From Nitrospinota bacterium (GTDB lineage Bacteria; Nitrospinota_A; UBA7883), in contig JAOUNV010000048.1 in NCBI GenBank assembly GCA_029880775.1, positions 1 through 8,761 on the forward strand: a stretch of DNA of 8,761 bases, in the 5' to 3' direction. A model generated the notes under the pieces. It was not told where the DNA came from. It searched no databases and saw only the letters and a program-made list of their open reading frames with translations. Shown here piece after piece: positions 1 to 6,380 of the stretch. The translations under genes were made by a program, and so were the position numbers. Within the stretch, counting starts at the first letter, position 1. Every line of letters starts with the position of its first letter.

Positions 1-224
1 TTTATGTCATCCACCACCAGGGTGACCCTCCATCGCTGGCGCATCAGAAGCTGGCCTGTTCCGCGGCCCAGGTGCTCGTAGCCTTCGTGGAAGACCACCA
101 CGGCGGGTCTCTTTAGTGTGGTCCCGGTCCTTCCTCCCGCGCCTTCGGCGGACCTAAGCTCCGGGACCTGCGCCTTGAGCCGGTCCACCATGGCCTGTTG
201 TGCGGCGAAGTAGTCGTAAGCCAT
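1..224 (-). CDS. Mu gp37-like phage protein, tail-terminator/connector type (3' end cut by window)
   Basis: The start ATG is at 224-222, preceded by GGGGAG, which overlaps the end of the upstream gene (stop at 232-230). About 74 residues are visible before the window edge. The N-terminus is helical and charged (AQQAMVDRLKAQVPELRS). A beta-rich part follows, with RPAVVVFHEGYE, then QRWRVTLVVDD. From memory this pattern (helix, then PAVxVxxxGY, then a QRW strand) is that of small Mu-like proteins encoded directly after gp36, which are thought to complete the head-tail joint or terminate the tail. Position directly after DUF1320 supports this. The family name is recalled rather than searched, and the C-terminus is missing, so the exact role is an inference. 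Confidence 0.6.
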   Translation of the reverse strand, partial: MAYDYFAAQQAMVDRLKAQVPELRSAEGAGGRTGTTLKRPAVVVFHEGYEHLGRGTGQLLMRQRWRVTLVVDDI

Positions 225-229
225 AGCTT

Positions 230-628
230 TTAATACTCCCCGATATCGTTAAATTGCTTTTTGCCTTCCAGGTAATCCGGGTTCCGATCGGCGCCGTCCG
301 CTTGCACCAGCAGCAGGTCACCCGAGGCGATTTTTTGCAGCGCAGAAACAGCCGCCTGGTATTCTTCAGTCACCTTCTGTGTGGGCGCCTCGTCGTACAG
401 GTGGAACCGCGCCATGGCGCAGGCCAGGCGGACGATAACAGCGGGAACAGGATTCAGGGGCAAGGTGTAGCGGCCCACCAGGTGAGAATCGATCACGGCT
501 GTGGCGTCCTCCAACGCGGCTTCGATCACTCCGGTGTCGGCGGCGCCATCGCCGTCCCGATCGGCCAGGCTCAGGATCTCATCAGCGCCGTAGCGGGTTT
601 CCATGTCCGTCCGGGTTATATATGCCAT
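230..628 (-). CDS. Mu gp36-like head-tail connector protein (DUF1320)
   Basis: A complete 132-residue protein. The ATG at 628-626 has an AGGGAG ribosome site that also contains the stop codon of the preceding gene. The sequence fits DUF1320 (Mu gp36): YITRTDMETRYGADEI at the N-terminus, a DRDGDG loop at residues 24-29, a helix with ALEDATAVIDSHL, then GRYTLPL and a helix carrying ACAMARFHLYD, and a final helix around residues 88-105 ending in IASGDLLL. The length is typical of the family. Members lie just after the major capsid gene in Mu-like phages and are regarded as head-tail connectors at the neck. Here two signal-peptide genes separate it from the capsid gene. Assignment is confident; the connector role is known only at family level. 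Confidence 0.9.
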   Translation of the reverse strand: MAYITRTDMETRYGADEILSLADRDGDGAADTGVIEAALEDATAVIDSHLVGRYTLPLNPVPAVIVRLACAMARFHLYDEAPTQKVTEEYQAAVSALQKIASGDLLLVQADGADRNPDYLEGKKQFNDIGEY

Positions 629-638
629 CGTTTTCTCC

Positions 639-974
639 CTACGGCAGCTGCTGGTATTTGGCGGCCAGGCTGGTCTTCAAGGTGTTGTAGCGGGTGAGCA
701 ACTGGGATAGCTGCTCGGCGGTGAGTGGAACAGCTTCCTCCCCCACGGTGATGGATGCGGCCCTGTGGCGGCTCACTAAAGGTATCATCTTGTTAATGTC
801 CCGCTTCATGCCGATGAGCGCGGTCAGGATGGAGTCGTGATCTGGCCCGGCCTGGGCGGCGGCGGGGGCGACGGAGAGCAATGATCCACAGGTAACCCCG
901 TGGGCGCCAGGGAGTGATACAGAGATGCCCAGGATCAAAACGATGGTCGTTAAAAATAATGAAATGTATTTCAT
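639..974 (-). CDS. Small exported protein of unknown function
   Basis: I chose the ATG at 974-972, preceded by AAAGGAGC, because translation from there starts with a good signal peptide. A longer frame, open to 1049, would overlap the upstream gene and put a charged stretch first. The product has 111 residues: MKYISLFLTTIVLILGISV is the hydrophobic core (about 3-20), with possible cleavage near AHG (24-26) or in an Ala-rich stretch (37-42). The mature part (about 43-111) is helical and polar, with KRDINKM and a C-terminal helix from LTAEQLSQLL to AAKYQQLP. No family is recognised. It follows the fibre-like exported protein by 22 bases, so the two are probably co-expressed and may both leave the cytoplasm. 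It could be a periplasmic partner or chaperone of that protein, but this is speculation. Confidence 0.75.
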   Translation of the reverse strand: MKYISLFLTTIVLILGISVSLPGAHGVTCGSLLSVAPAAAQAGPDHDSILTALIGMKRDINKMIPLVSRHRAASITVGEEAVPLTAEQLSQLLTRYNTLKTSLAAKYQQLP

Positions 975-996
975 CTGGAGCTCCTTTGCTTTTTTA

Positions 997-2370
997 TTAC
1001 CACGCAGCCATCGCGGCGCGAGTCCATGAATTTGTGGCGACGCAGACATAGATATAACTGGCGTCCCACGATATTTCTCCCTGATCGCAGGTATCGGTGG
1101 CGCTGGCCGGGGTTTTGGCTGTGCGGACCCTGATGCTGTTGGAATTCACATCCAGCAGCTCTGTCGGCGCGTTTGTCCCCACGCCCAGCTTGCCAGCTGA
1201 TGTAAGGCGCATGCGTTCGGTGACGGCGCTGGAACCCCGGACAGAAAACGAGGCGTAGGCGTCTGTGGTGGCTGCGCCATCCCATCCAGACTGGACCGAA
1301 AACATATCGGTATTGCCAGCGCCCTCCAGCATCAGCCGCGGCCCGACATCGGCGGCGGCGGCTTGCAGATTTTCCAGGGCTATTATTGTCTGGAAACCGG
1401 CTCCGTCCAGCCGAGCCTCCAGAGGATGCAACGCGCTCGGAGTACCTATCCCCACATTTCCGGCGAAATAATTTTTCGACCCGGCAGTAGACGCATAGAC
1501 ATCATAAACATTGGTCCCGGTGGACGAGCCAATATACAAACCAAAAACGCTGTCTCCCTGCATATTGAATATCCGGATTCCGGTGGCCTGGGTAATGGTG
1601 GATCCCGTCGTTTTTTCCCCCTGAACCCAGAGCCCGTAAGCGTTGGCCAGGGTGCCTGTGGTGCCTGCCCCACCCGCATATGTACCCACATTGATAAAGC
1701 CACCATATGCGGAGCCAAGCGTCGAGTTCGCCTGGTGGTAGGCATTTGAGCGAAAGGCGTACAGAGCGCCGCTGTTGTCCACCGTAGACCCGACTGTTGA
1801 CATTATCTGGCTGTAGAAAGCATGCTTGTTGTACGCGCCAGGGACAGCCGGGCTGGACGTGTGGTTGAGATATGCGCCAAAAGCGTTGCTGTAATCGCCG
1901 GACGTTTGGCTGACAGACAACGCGGCTGCAAACGCTTCCGCGGCTGTGTCCTGAATAGTCACACGGTTGCGGGAGAGGGGAGTGGCGTTGCCAAATGCGG
2001 TGTTTCCCTCCACCAGCAAACCGTTGGTGGGAGCGGTTTGCGCTCCTGCGTATGTGGCCCCGATAACCGCAGCGCCCTCCACATCCAACTTGTTGACAGG
2101 TGTGGCCCCGATTCCCAAAGACACCAACCCATTCACTGTGCCTCCGGTGATGTCCACATTTGTCCATTGCCGCATCTGGTCCAGTGTGCATTTATAGTCT
2201 GTGGCCGCCTGGACGCAGTAATAAAGGTCGGTCCCGGCGGGGGTGGTGACGGCGGGCAACGTATCCAGGGGTGAATCCGCCTGGGCGGGCGTGGCCATAA
2301 GCCACGCCGCCAGAAGGAGATGCCCGATGACGCCGATGAGTTGGCCGCGGGTCATGGTGTGTTGTTTCAT
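997..2370 (-). CDS. Signal-peptide-bearing, tail-fibre-like beta-repeat protein
   Basis: A 457-residue protein from the ATG at 2370-2368, with AGGGGGC upstream (a TTG one codon earlier is less likely). The N-terminus has Lys and Arg, a hydrophobic core at about 11-26, and a signal-peptidase site AQA|D at 29-32. After it comes DLYYCVQ (48-54), a form of the DxxxVQ element common near the N-termini of tail fibres. Three GxGT-type repeats with LDV-like tails lie at about 85-97, 306-322 and 395-408, as in long trimeric fibres. The middle is rich in Gly, Ser, Thr, Asn and aromatics (AYGLWVQ, VFGLYIG), suggesting a beta-solenoid. The C-terminus EISWDASYIYVCVATNSW is a common closing element of such proteins. 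Cysteines at 52, 61, 428 and 443 could pair if exported. Fibre-like architecture is clear; the exported location and function are inferred. It could be a surface adhesin or a lysogenic-conversion protein. Confidence 0.8.
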   Translation of the reverse strand: MKQHTMTRGQLIGVIGHLLLAAWLMATPAQADSPLDTLPAVTTPAGTDLYYCVQAATDYKCTLDQMRQWTNVDITGGTVNGLVSLGIGATPVNKLDVEGAAVIGATYAGAQTAPTNGLLVEGNTAFGNATPLSRNRVTIQDTAAEAFAAALSVSQTSGDYSNAFGAYLNHTSSPAVPGAYNKHAFYSQIMSTVGSTVDNSGALYAFRSNAYHQANSTLGSAYGGFINVGTYAGGAGTTGTLANAYGLWVQGEKTTGSTITQATGIRIFNMQGDSVFGLYIGSSTGTNVYDVYASTAGSKNYFAGNVGIGTPSALHPLEARLDGAGFQTIIALENLQAAAADVGPRLMLEGAGNTDMFSVQSGWDGAATTDAYASFSVRGSSAVTERMRLTSAGKLGVGTNAPTELLDVNSNSIRVRTAKTPASATDTCDQGEISWDASYIYVCVATNSWTRAAMAAW

Positions 2371-2379
2371 CAAAGCCCC

Positions 2380-3423
2380 CTATGCCACCGGATAGGCCAC
2401 AAAGACGCTGTCCGGCTCACTGAGGGTGGCCAGCGGCGAGCTTTGCAGGAGCAGCCATCGCACCGAGGGATCCTCCTGTACCCAGCTTTTGGGGAAGATC
2501 TTCCGCTCTATGGCGCGAGGGTCGAACTCCATGTCCACAATGGCGCCGTAATGGACGGTGTTGCGGGTATTTTTCGCCCCCATCACCACAGCGTTTTTAG
2601 GAACCATTTCGGTAAGCGTCCCCGTGGAAGGGTCTTCATACCACTCCAGGTAATGATAAATGTTCATCCCCTCGGCGCTCCCCACGTAGGCGACTCCCTG
2701 GCCCGCGAACGTTTCCATGTCCACCTGGTCCGCGTTGAACCGGCGAGTGTCCATCAGCGCCTGCACGTTCGGATTGTTCATAAACGCGGTTAAGGCGTCC
2801 GACCCCATCACCACCTCGGTGGGGTTATAGCCTCCTGTTTTCCGTGTCGCCATGCTCCATGTCCGCAGGTCGTCGAATGGATTGATGGTGTCCACGCTCC
2901 AGTATTCTCCGGCGATCTTGGTCTCGGTCAACACCGGGTCACGCCCGAAGTCCACCTCCACCGTCCAGTCGATCCCTTCGCCATCCTTCCCCAGGGCGGT
3001 CACCTTTCCTGTGACCAGGGCCTGGGCCGCCTGGACCTCCACTGTGCGGGCGATGGAGGTCATCCCTTCCACCAGCCTTCGCCCTAAAATCTCCTGGGCC
3101 CGCTCCGATGGAGTCTTGGCGGAGTATGGGTTTTCCCCCGGCGCGCGCCGGGCCGCCTCCACTGCGGAGATGTCATACTTCATCTTGATGTACGGCAGGC
3201 GGATGGTGTCTGTCCGGGAGCCGAGCTTTTTCATCACCACCCCCTCCTGGACGGGGCTCACATATGGGGCCAGCTTTCGGCCACCAGTCACCACGTCCAC
3301 CTCTATCTGGCGTGTGTCGTGGGTCTGCTCGTTGGGGAAAAACGTTTCCCGCAAAAAAGTCCTGGCGGCCGGCAACTGCTCGATGGCCGCGATCATTGTT
3401 TTCGGTTCAAAAAGGTCTGGCAT
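2380..3423 (-). CDS. Major capsid protein, lambda gpE family
   Basis: A complete 347-residue protein with AGGAG ahead of its ATG (3423-3421). It matches the phage major capsid protein E family (lambda gpE): the N-terminal LFEPKTMIAAIEQL and LRETFFP, then VVTGGRKLAPYVSP (about 45-57), the helix with RAQEILGRRL (108-117), the WSVDTINPFDDLRTW block (175-189), PTEVVMGSDAL (201-211), and the C-terminal IFPKSWVQEDP (309-319) followed by a strand ending near the last residue. These proteins have the HK97 fold and build the icosahedral shell, matured here presumably with the protease encoded upstream. The length is normal and no truncation is seen. It sits 12 bases after the decoration gene; the following gene starts 9 bases after its stop. 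Confidence 0.95.
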   Translation of the reverse strand: MPDLFEPKTMIAAIEQLPAARTFLRETFFPNEQTHDTRQIEVDVVTGGRKLAPYVSPVQEGVVMKKLGSRTDTIRLPYIKMKYDISAVEAARRAPGENPYSAKTPSERAQEILGRRLVEGMTSIARTVEVQAAQALVTGKVTALGKDGEGIDWTVEVDFGRDPVLTETKIAGEYWSVDTINPFDDLRTWSMATRKTGGYNPTEVVMGSDALTAFMNNPNVQALMDTRRFNADQVDMETFAGQGVAYVGSAEGMNIYHYLEWYEDPSTGTLTEMVPKNAVVMGAKNTRNTVHYGAIVDMEFDPRAIERKIFPKSWVQEDPSVRWLLLQSSPLATLSEPDSVFVAYPVA

Positions 3424-3435
3424 TCTCTTCTCCTA

Positions 3436-4068
3436 TCAGCCTTGAGTTTTGATGAATATTCCACCGGTCCGCAGGGCGGCCCATAGCCCGGCCGAATAGC
3501 CGGTGACGGCGCTGTCGTTGAATTGGCCCGCCACATACGTCGGGGCGGGAGCATCGGCGGCGGTGGCGTCCGCGGCGGCGGCCAGGATGGCGGTCGGGTA
3601 CTGCGAACCATCGGTGTTGGCGGCGTTGTGGACGCGGTACTTGCCGGAGCCCGATCCCACGGCGATGGTGAACTTGTCCCCCACCACGAAGTCCGCTGCG
3701 CCATCGTTAACGGTGAAGTTTAAGTGTCCGCCTGTGTAGGCGGCCCCCACGGTGGCCTGGGCGTCTACGGCATAGCCATCCGGGTCCACCACTTTAAACG
3801 CGCCACTGTCGGCTACGGCGGCGATACATTCCAGGGTGTATGTCCCCACCCGGGTCACGGCGCCGAGGCTGACTCCGGTGACGGTTCCATCCCCGGTATT
3901 GCCCGCGTCCGCCACTGGCGCTCCGGCCGCGCGATCAATCTTCCCCAGCAGCTGGCCGCGCAGCAGCGCTCCTTCGCCTGATGCGATGGTGACTGTCCGC
4001 GTCACCTGGCCGCCACCGGCCAACAAGTTGTCGGCGGTGTTGGTTTGTGTAGTTCTTTGCATGTCCAT
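3436..4068 (-). CDS. Head decoration protein, lambda gpD-like (HDPD), with an inserted domain
   Basis: A 210-residue protein whose ATG (4068-4066) directly abuts the protease stop codon (4071-4069); AGGAG lies inside the protease end. Its two ends carry the decoration-protein signature: residues 20-45 (GQVTRTVTIASGEGALLRGQLLGK) and 140-182 (SGKYRVHN, then DGSQYPTAILAAAADATAAD and VAGQFND), with a final strand GIFIKTQ. Such proteins bind the outside of the shell at three-fold sites and stabilise it. Between the two halves, about residues 54-138 form a beta-rich insert (GNTGDGTVTGVSLG, FKVVDPDGY, DFVVGDKFTIAV). That insert makes the protein much longer than the roughly 110-130 residues usual for gpD. 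I recall similar inserts in other phage decoration proteins. The family is secure; the role of the insert is not known. Confidence 0.9.
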   Translation of the reverse strand: MDMQRTTQTNTADNLLAGGGQVTRTVTIASGEGALLRGQLLGKIDRAAGAPVADAGNTGDGTVTGVSLGAVTRVGTYTLECIAAVADSGAFKVVDPDGYAVDAQATVGAAYTGGHLNFTVNDGAADFVVGDKFTIAVGSGSGKYRVHNAANTDGSQYPTAILAAAADATAADAPAPTYVAGQFNDSAVTGYSAGLWAALRTGGIFIKTQG

Positions 4069-4596
4069 TTAAATCTCCTGTGTATGTTTTCCGTTCATGG
4101 CCGCCCCGGCTATCTTTCCGCCCAGCCGGGAATACGGGTCATGCTCATCCACGCCGGCGGCGCTCCGCTCGGCGAAATCCACTATTGGTGGCAGCCCTGA
4201 AAGGTATGCCTTGAATCCATCGGCCATCGGTTGGGATACCATCTGGTCGGCTTCCGAAAACTCCACCACACTGTCGCCAGACAACGCGGCCAGAAACGCC
4301 GCTATGAATGCGCGATGACGGGGGAGTATTTTTCCATCACGGACCAGCCCCTCCACAAATGCGCCAGACTCCACCAAAGCAAAGCGCCGCTTATAGCTGG
4401 CTTGCTCTTCCGTCATCGCAGCTTCACCAGGTGCGGGAAGGCCGCTGGCCTGGCTCTCGTAGGCCGATGAGTTCTCTCCCTTAGCCACTGGCACGGAATC
4501 TGCCGCCTGCCTCTCATCGGCGGGGACGGCCCCATCCTTCAACAGGCGGCGCATCTGGTCCAGCCAGCTGGCGGCGTCGGAGGGAATGAATTCCAT
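4069..4596 (-). other. Possible internal start giving a free scaffold protein (Z-like)
   Basis: Met140 of the protease, with ATG at 4596-4594, is preceded by AGGGGGTG and falls where the protease domain ends and the helical scaffold region begins. Starting there would give a 175-residue scaffold in the same frame, as Mu does with genes I and Z. The spacing between the G-run and the ATG is short, which argues against strong use. Met200 (about 4416) is an alternative with a poorer site. Confidence 0.35.
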
Positions 4597-5013
4597 CACC
4601 CCCTGGGCCGCGCTGGAGAAGGAGACTGGCTGCAGCCCTTTTATGGCTGGCGGCTGGGCGCCCAGAAAGCCGACATGGCGCAGGTACCACTCTCCTGGCT
4701 TTGGGTTTTCCGGAGAGTCGGGTGAATAGAAAGAAGCGCTGATTTTTTTATACCGGCCCGCCCGCACCAGATCGGTGAACGCCGGGTCCAGCTGGGTCAG
4801 CTCCGCCCACAGCGCGGCTCCATCCGCCACCAGCTTTTTTATCCACCCATATGCGGGCGCCTGGCTATTGGGATGCCCCACCACCACGGGAGCCTCAGAT
4901 TTGGCCGGGTCGTAGGCCTTTGCGGCGGCGGCCAGGTCCTCGGCGGTTATCTCCACCTCGGCGCCGTTCTGGGCCGTGTGGCGGCCCGCCCTGAATATTT
5001 CAACTATGCTCAT
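4069..5013 (-). CDS. Mu I-type prohead protease with C-terminal scaffold region
   Basis: A 314-residue protein from the ATG at 5013-5011. It is the first gene of the minus-strand head operon. Residues 1-130 fit the Mu-like I protease family: IFRAGRHTAQNG, YDPAKSEAPVVVGHP (34-48), AYGWIKKL, LDPAFTDLVRAGRYKKISASFY (75-96), PKPGEWYLRHVGFLGAQPPAIKGL (105-127). The GHP, SASF and LRHVGFLG blocks are the strongest family marks; I do not assign catalytic residues. Residues 140-314 are charged and helical, with AFVEGLVRDGKILPRHR (218-234) and LPPIVDFAE, as in the scaffold half of these proteins. In Mu a separate scaffold (Z) is made from an internal start in the same frame. The ribosome site here is weak: GAGG lies about 11 bases upstream and inside an inverted repeat. 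Confidence 0.9.
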   Translation of the reverse strand: MSIVEIFRAGRHTAQNGAEVEITAEDLAAAAKAYDPAKSEAPVVVGHPNSQAPAYGWIKKLVADGAALWAELTQLDPAFTDLVRAGRYKKISASFYSPDSPENPKPGEWYLRHVGFLGAQPPAIKGLQPVSFSSAAQGVMEFIPSDAASWLDQMRRLLKDGAVPADERQAADSVPVAKGENSSAYESQASGLPAPGEAAMTEEQASYKRRFALVESGAFVEGLVRDGKILPRHRAFIAAFLAALSGDSVVEFSEADQMVSQPMADGFKAYLSGLPPIVDFAERSAAGVDEHDPYSRLGGKIAGAAMNGKHTQEI

Positions 5014-5020
5014 GCTCGTT

Positions 5021-5043
5021 AAAACCTCGAGTCGAAAGGTTTT
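5021..5043. repeat. Inverted repeat in the protease leader covering its GAGG site
   Basis: Arms AAAACCT (5021-5027) and AGGTTTT (5037-5043) are perfect complements with a 9-base loop. In the minus-strand mRNA the arm nearest the start codon contains the GAGG that is the only Shine-Dalgarno-like sequence ahead of the protease ATG, so pairing would hide it. The stem is AT-rich and weak. On the plus strand it ends in five T and could act as a weak terminator. Confidence 0.3.
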
Positions 5044-5089
5044 TCATCAGCCGCCGCCTGAATGGCTGCGACTGGGGGGCATTATGCGC

Positions 5090-5116
5090 AATCGACGCGG
5101 AGGGGTATTGTCGATT
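5090..5116. repeat. Perfect 7-base inverted repeat, possible operator
   Basis: The arms AATCGAC (5090-5096) and GTCGATT (5110-5116) are exact reverse complements separated by 13 bases, so the dyad centres are about two helical turns apart. It lies three bases upstream of the CATAAT candidate -10 box. The spacing suits a dimeric regulator. A 7-base dyad can also occur by chance in a window of this size; its position is what makes it notable. Confidence 0.35.
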
Positions 5117-5194
5117 TTATGCGGTTGGTAGTTTTTTTATCGGAGGAAGCAGGGGCGCAAGGAGGATTTGCCGCCGAGACTGGAAGAGGGAAGG

Positions 5195-5830
5195 TCAGCT
5201 TCTGGCTTCCAGAAGCTCCCTGACGATAATCCCCAGCAGCCAGACGACCACCAGAACATTGGCGATGATGATCACCCACATGGTGTATTGCGGAATGAAG
5301 GCGCCAAGGAGCATGGCGATCCCCGCCAGCTTGAATCCCTCAGCGATCTTTCCCTGAACCTTTTTGGATGTCTTGTCGTCAAACGACGGCCATGTGTATT
5401 TTTTTCGTTGGCTCCAGGCCGGGTCCAGGTTCTCCAGCAGGTGGCCCACAGAATAGTATAGCGGCGCCATCAAAACGGAGATAACCACGGCCACATCCAG
5501 GTGATATCCCATGGCCCAACTGATAATGAAGATGTGTATCCCCAGCAGGAACAGCAGAAGAGTAATCAAGAAGCGGTCGAAGTATAACGCGAAGAGGTGG
5601 CGATATTCAGGTTTGGCGGAGAACCTGGGGATGAGCCCGAAGAGCAGGGCATACAAGGCCATGGCGCCTGGCATGGTGGATAGCGCGATATGTTTGGGGG
5701 AGTATCCGTTGGGCTGGCCGCTACCGCCCCAGTGGGTGGCGATCCTATCCGGGAGGGAGTCGTACACGGCCAGGCTGATCAGGCAAGACAGCGCCACTAA
5801 AAAGATGAAGATGAATCCGCTCGGTCTCAT
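5195..5830 (-). CDS. DUF1648/SdpI-like integral membrane protein
   Basis: A 211-residue protein from the ATG at 5830-5828, with GAGAGG upstream. About six hydrophobic segments are visible (roughly 5-23, 51-69, 87-108, 112-131, 164-180, 183-204), giving an inner-membrane protein. After the first segment comes LPDRIATHWGGSGQPNGYSPK (26-46), the DUF1648 signature (LPxxIxxHW, then GxPxGYxPK). The region around 143-170 (KYTWPSFDD, then a charged stretch and a helix) lies where SdpI-family proteins have their GIRTPWT element, but the match is weak. In Bacillus, SdpI gives immunity to the SdpC toxin; most relatives are uncharacterised. This is not a phage structural gene: it sits alone between the two divergent phage operons with its own leader, as an accessory cargo gene would. 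The role in immunity, exclusion or membrane protection is an inference. Confidence 0.75.
   Translation of the reverse strand: MRPSGFIFIFLVALSCLISLAVYDSLPDRIATHWGGSGQPNGYSPKHIALSTMPGAMALYALLFGLIPRFSAKPEYRHLFALYFDRFLITLLLFLLGIHIFIISWAMGYHLDVAVVISVLMAPLYYSVGHLLENLDPAWSQRKKYTWPSFDDKTSKKVQGKIAEGFKLAGIAMLLGAFIPQYTMWVIIIANVLVVVWLLGIIVRELLEARS
5197..5217. repeat. Perfect 9-base hairpin at the 3' end of the SdpI-like gene
   Basis: Arms AGCTTCTGG (5197-5205) and CCAGAAGCT (5209-5217) are exact complements around a 3-base loop. The hairpin covers the last codons and touches the stop codon. It would be stable in RNA from either strand, but no T-run follows on either side. It may be a processing or stability hairpin, or a Rho-independent terminator lacking its T-run. 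Confidence 0.5.
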
Positions 5831-6380
5831 GGCGCCGCCTCTCTTTATCTCATGGGAGAAATCGCAATGCCCCTCCCACCAGCATAATCCTACGGCCTTG
5901 CGCTAACAAACTAAATATTGCCCGAGGCCCATGATTATCGGCGAAACGTCCAAAATCGTCATTACTTCCCCAGCCGCCAGGAGCCATAATCGCCGCCATG
6001 ATTACTATTTGTAATACGAAAGGCGTCGACGGCGATCCCGTATCCGGGAAGATCGGCGAATTGAGCGCCTTTGTTTATTTTCATCCCGTCAGGCTGCATA
6101 GCCTGCGCGGGCGCGGGGCTGGACGCATGGACCCCAGGTTCCTTGAAAAACAGGATCGCCTGAGGAATGTCTATACCGTCCCGCCTTGCCAGGCGCCCTC
6201 CGGTTATCACTTTCTGGCAACAGGCAGTGGCTGCGCCACCAGTGGCTGCCAGCGGCGCGAAACGGTCATTCATGATCGTGGAACAGCCGTAGGCGGCGCC
6301 GGAGAGGCGTCTATTTATCCTGGTCGAATCCAGACGAAACCAGTTCCCCATACACCCGATAAACAAAAGGAGAAACAACC
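5831..6380. other. Divergence region between the two operons
   Basis: This 550-base stretch separates the minus-strand SdpI-like gene from the plus-strand packaging operon. It must hold, or lie downstream of, the promoter for the plus-strand genes, but I see no convincing -35/-10 pair upstream of 6381. Besides the weak frames at 5962-6387 it contains a short imperfect tandem repeat: CAGTGGCTGC at 6225-6234 and again at 6240-6249, with small internal dyads (GTGGC-TGC-GCCAC). In many Mu-like phages the lysis genes lie just ahead of the packaging genes; no recognisable endolysin or holin is seen here. Confidence 0.4.
5881..5909 (-). promoter_or_regulatory. Possible promoter of the SdpI-like gene
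   Basis: On the minus strand, TTGTTA (5909-5904) and TATGCT (5886-5881) lie 17 bases apart, each with four of six matches to the sigma70 consensus. The predicted transcript would begin near 5874 and the start codon follows at 5830. A 6-base inverted repeat (TGGGAG 5853-5858, CTCCCA 5873-5878) spans the expected start region and could be an operator. This is a pattern match only. Confidence 0.3.

Larger units (their letters stand above)
5014..5194 (-). promoter_or_regulatory. Leader and possible promoter of the head operon
   Basis: These 181 bases separate the SdpI-like gene from the protease gene and hold no convincing gene. Read on the minus strand there is CATAAT (5086-5081), a possible -10 box with no good -35 at 17 bases. 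Immediately upstream is a perfect inverted repeat, AATCGAC-13-GTCGATT (5090-5116). Phage late promoters that depend on an activator, such as Mu C, often lack a -35 and carry a dyad upstream, so this is a reasonable late-promoter candidate. No experimental or consensus support is available. Confidence 0.35.

Noticed and set aside
975..1049. Upstream extension of the small exported protein to 1049
   Set aside because: It would overlap the fibre-like gene and place a charged stretch ahead of the signal peptide; the ATG at 974 has a good AAAGGAGC site.
997..2370. Diversity-generating retroelement target in the fibre-like gene
   Set aside because: No reverse transcriptase or template repeat is present in the window, and the C-terminus has no C-type-lectin variable region that I can recognise.
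5082..5279. 65-residue minus-strand frame overlapping the end of the SdpI-like gene
   Set aside because: It overlaps the real gene in another frame, has a low-complexity composition and spans the leader region.
5962..6050. M15-type peptidase (endolysin) signature, GYGIAVD near the end of the minus-strand frame
   Set aside because: Only the GxAxD part fits. The metal-binding His of SxHxxGxAxD is Pro here, and no second His motif or matching N-terminal domain is seen.
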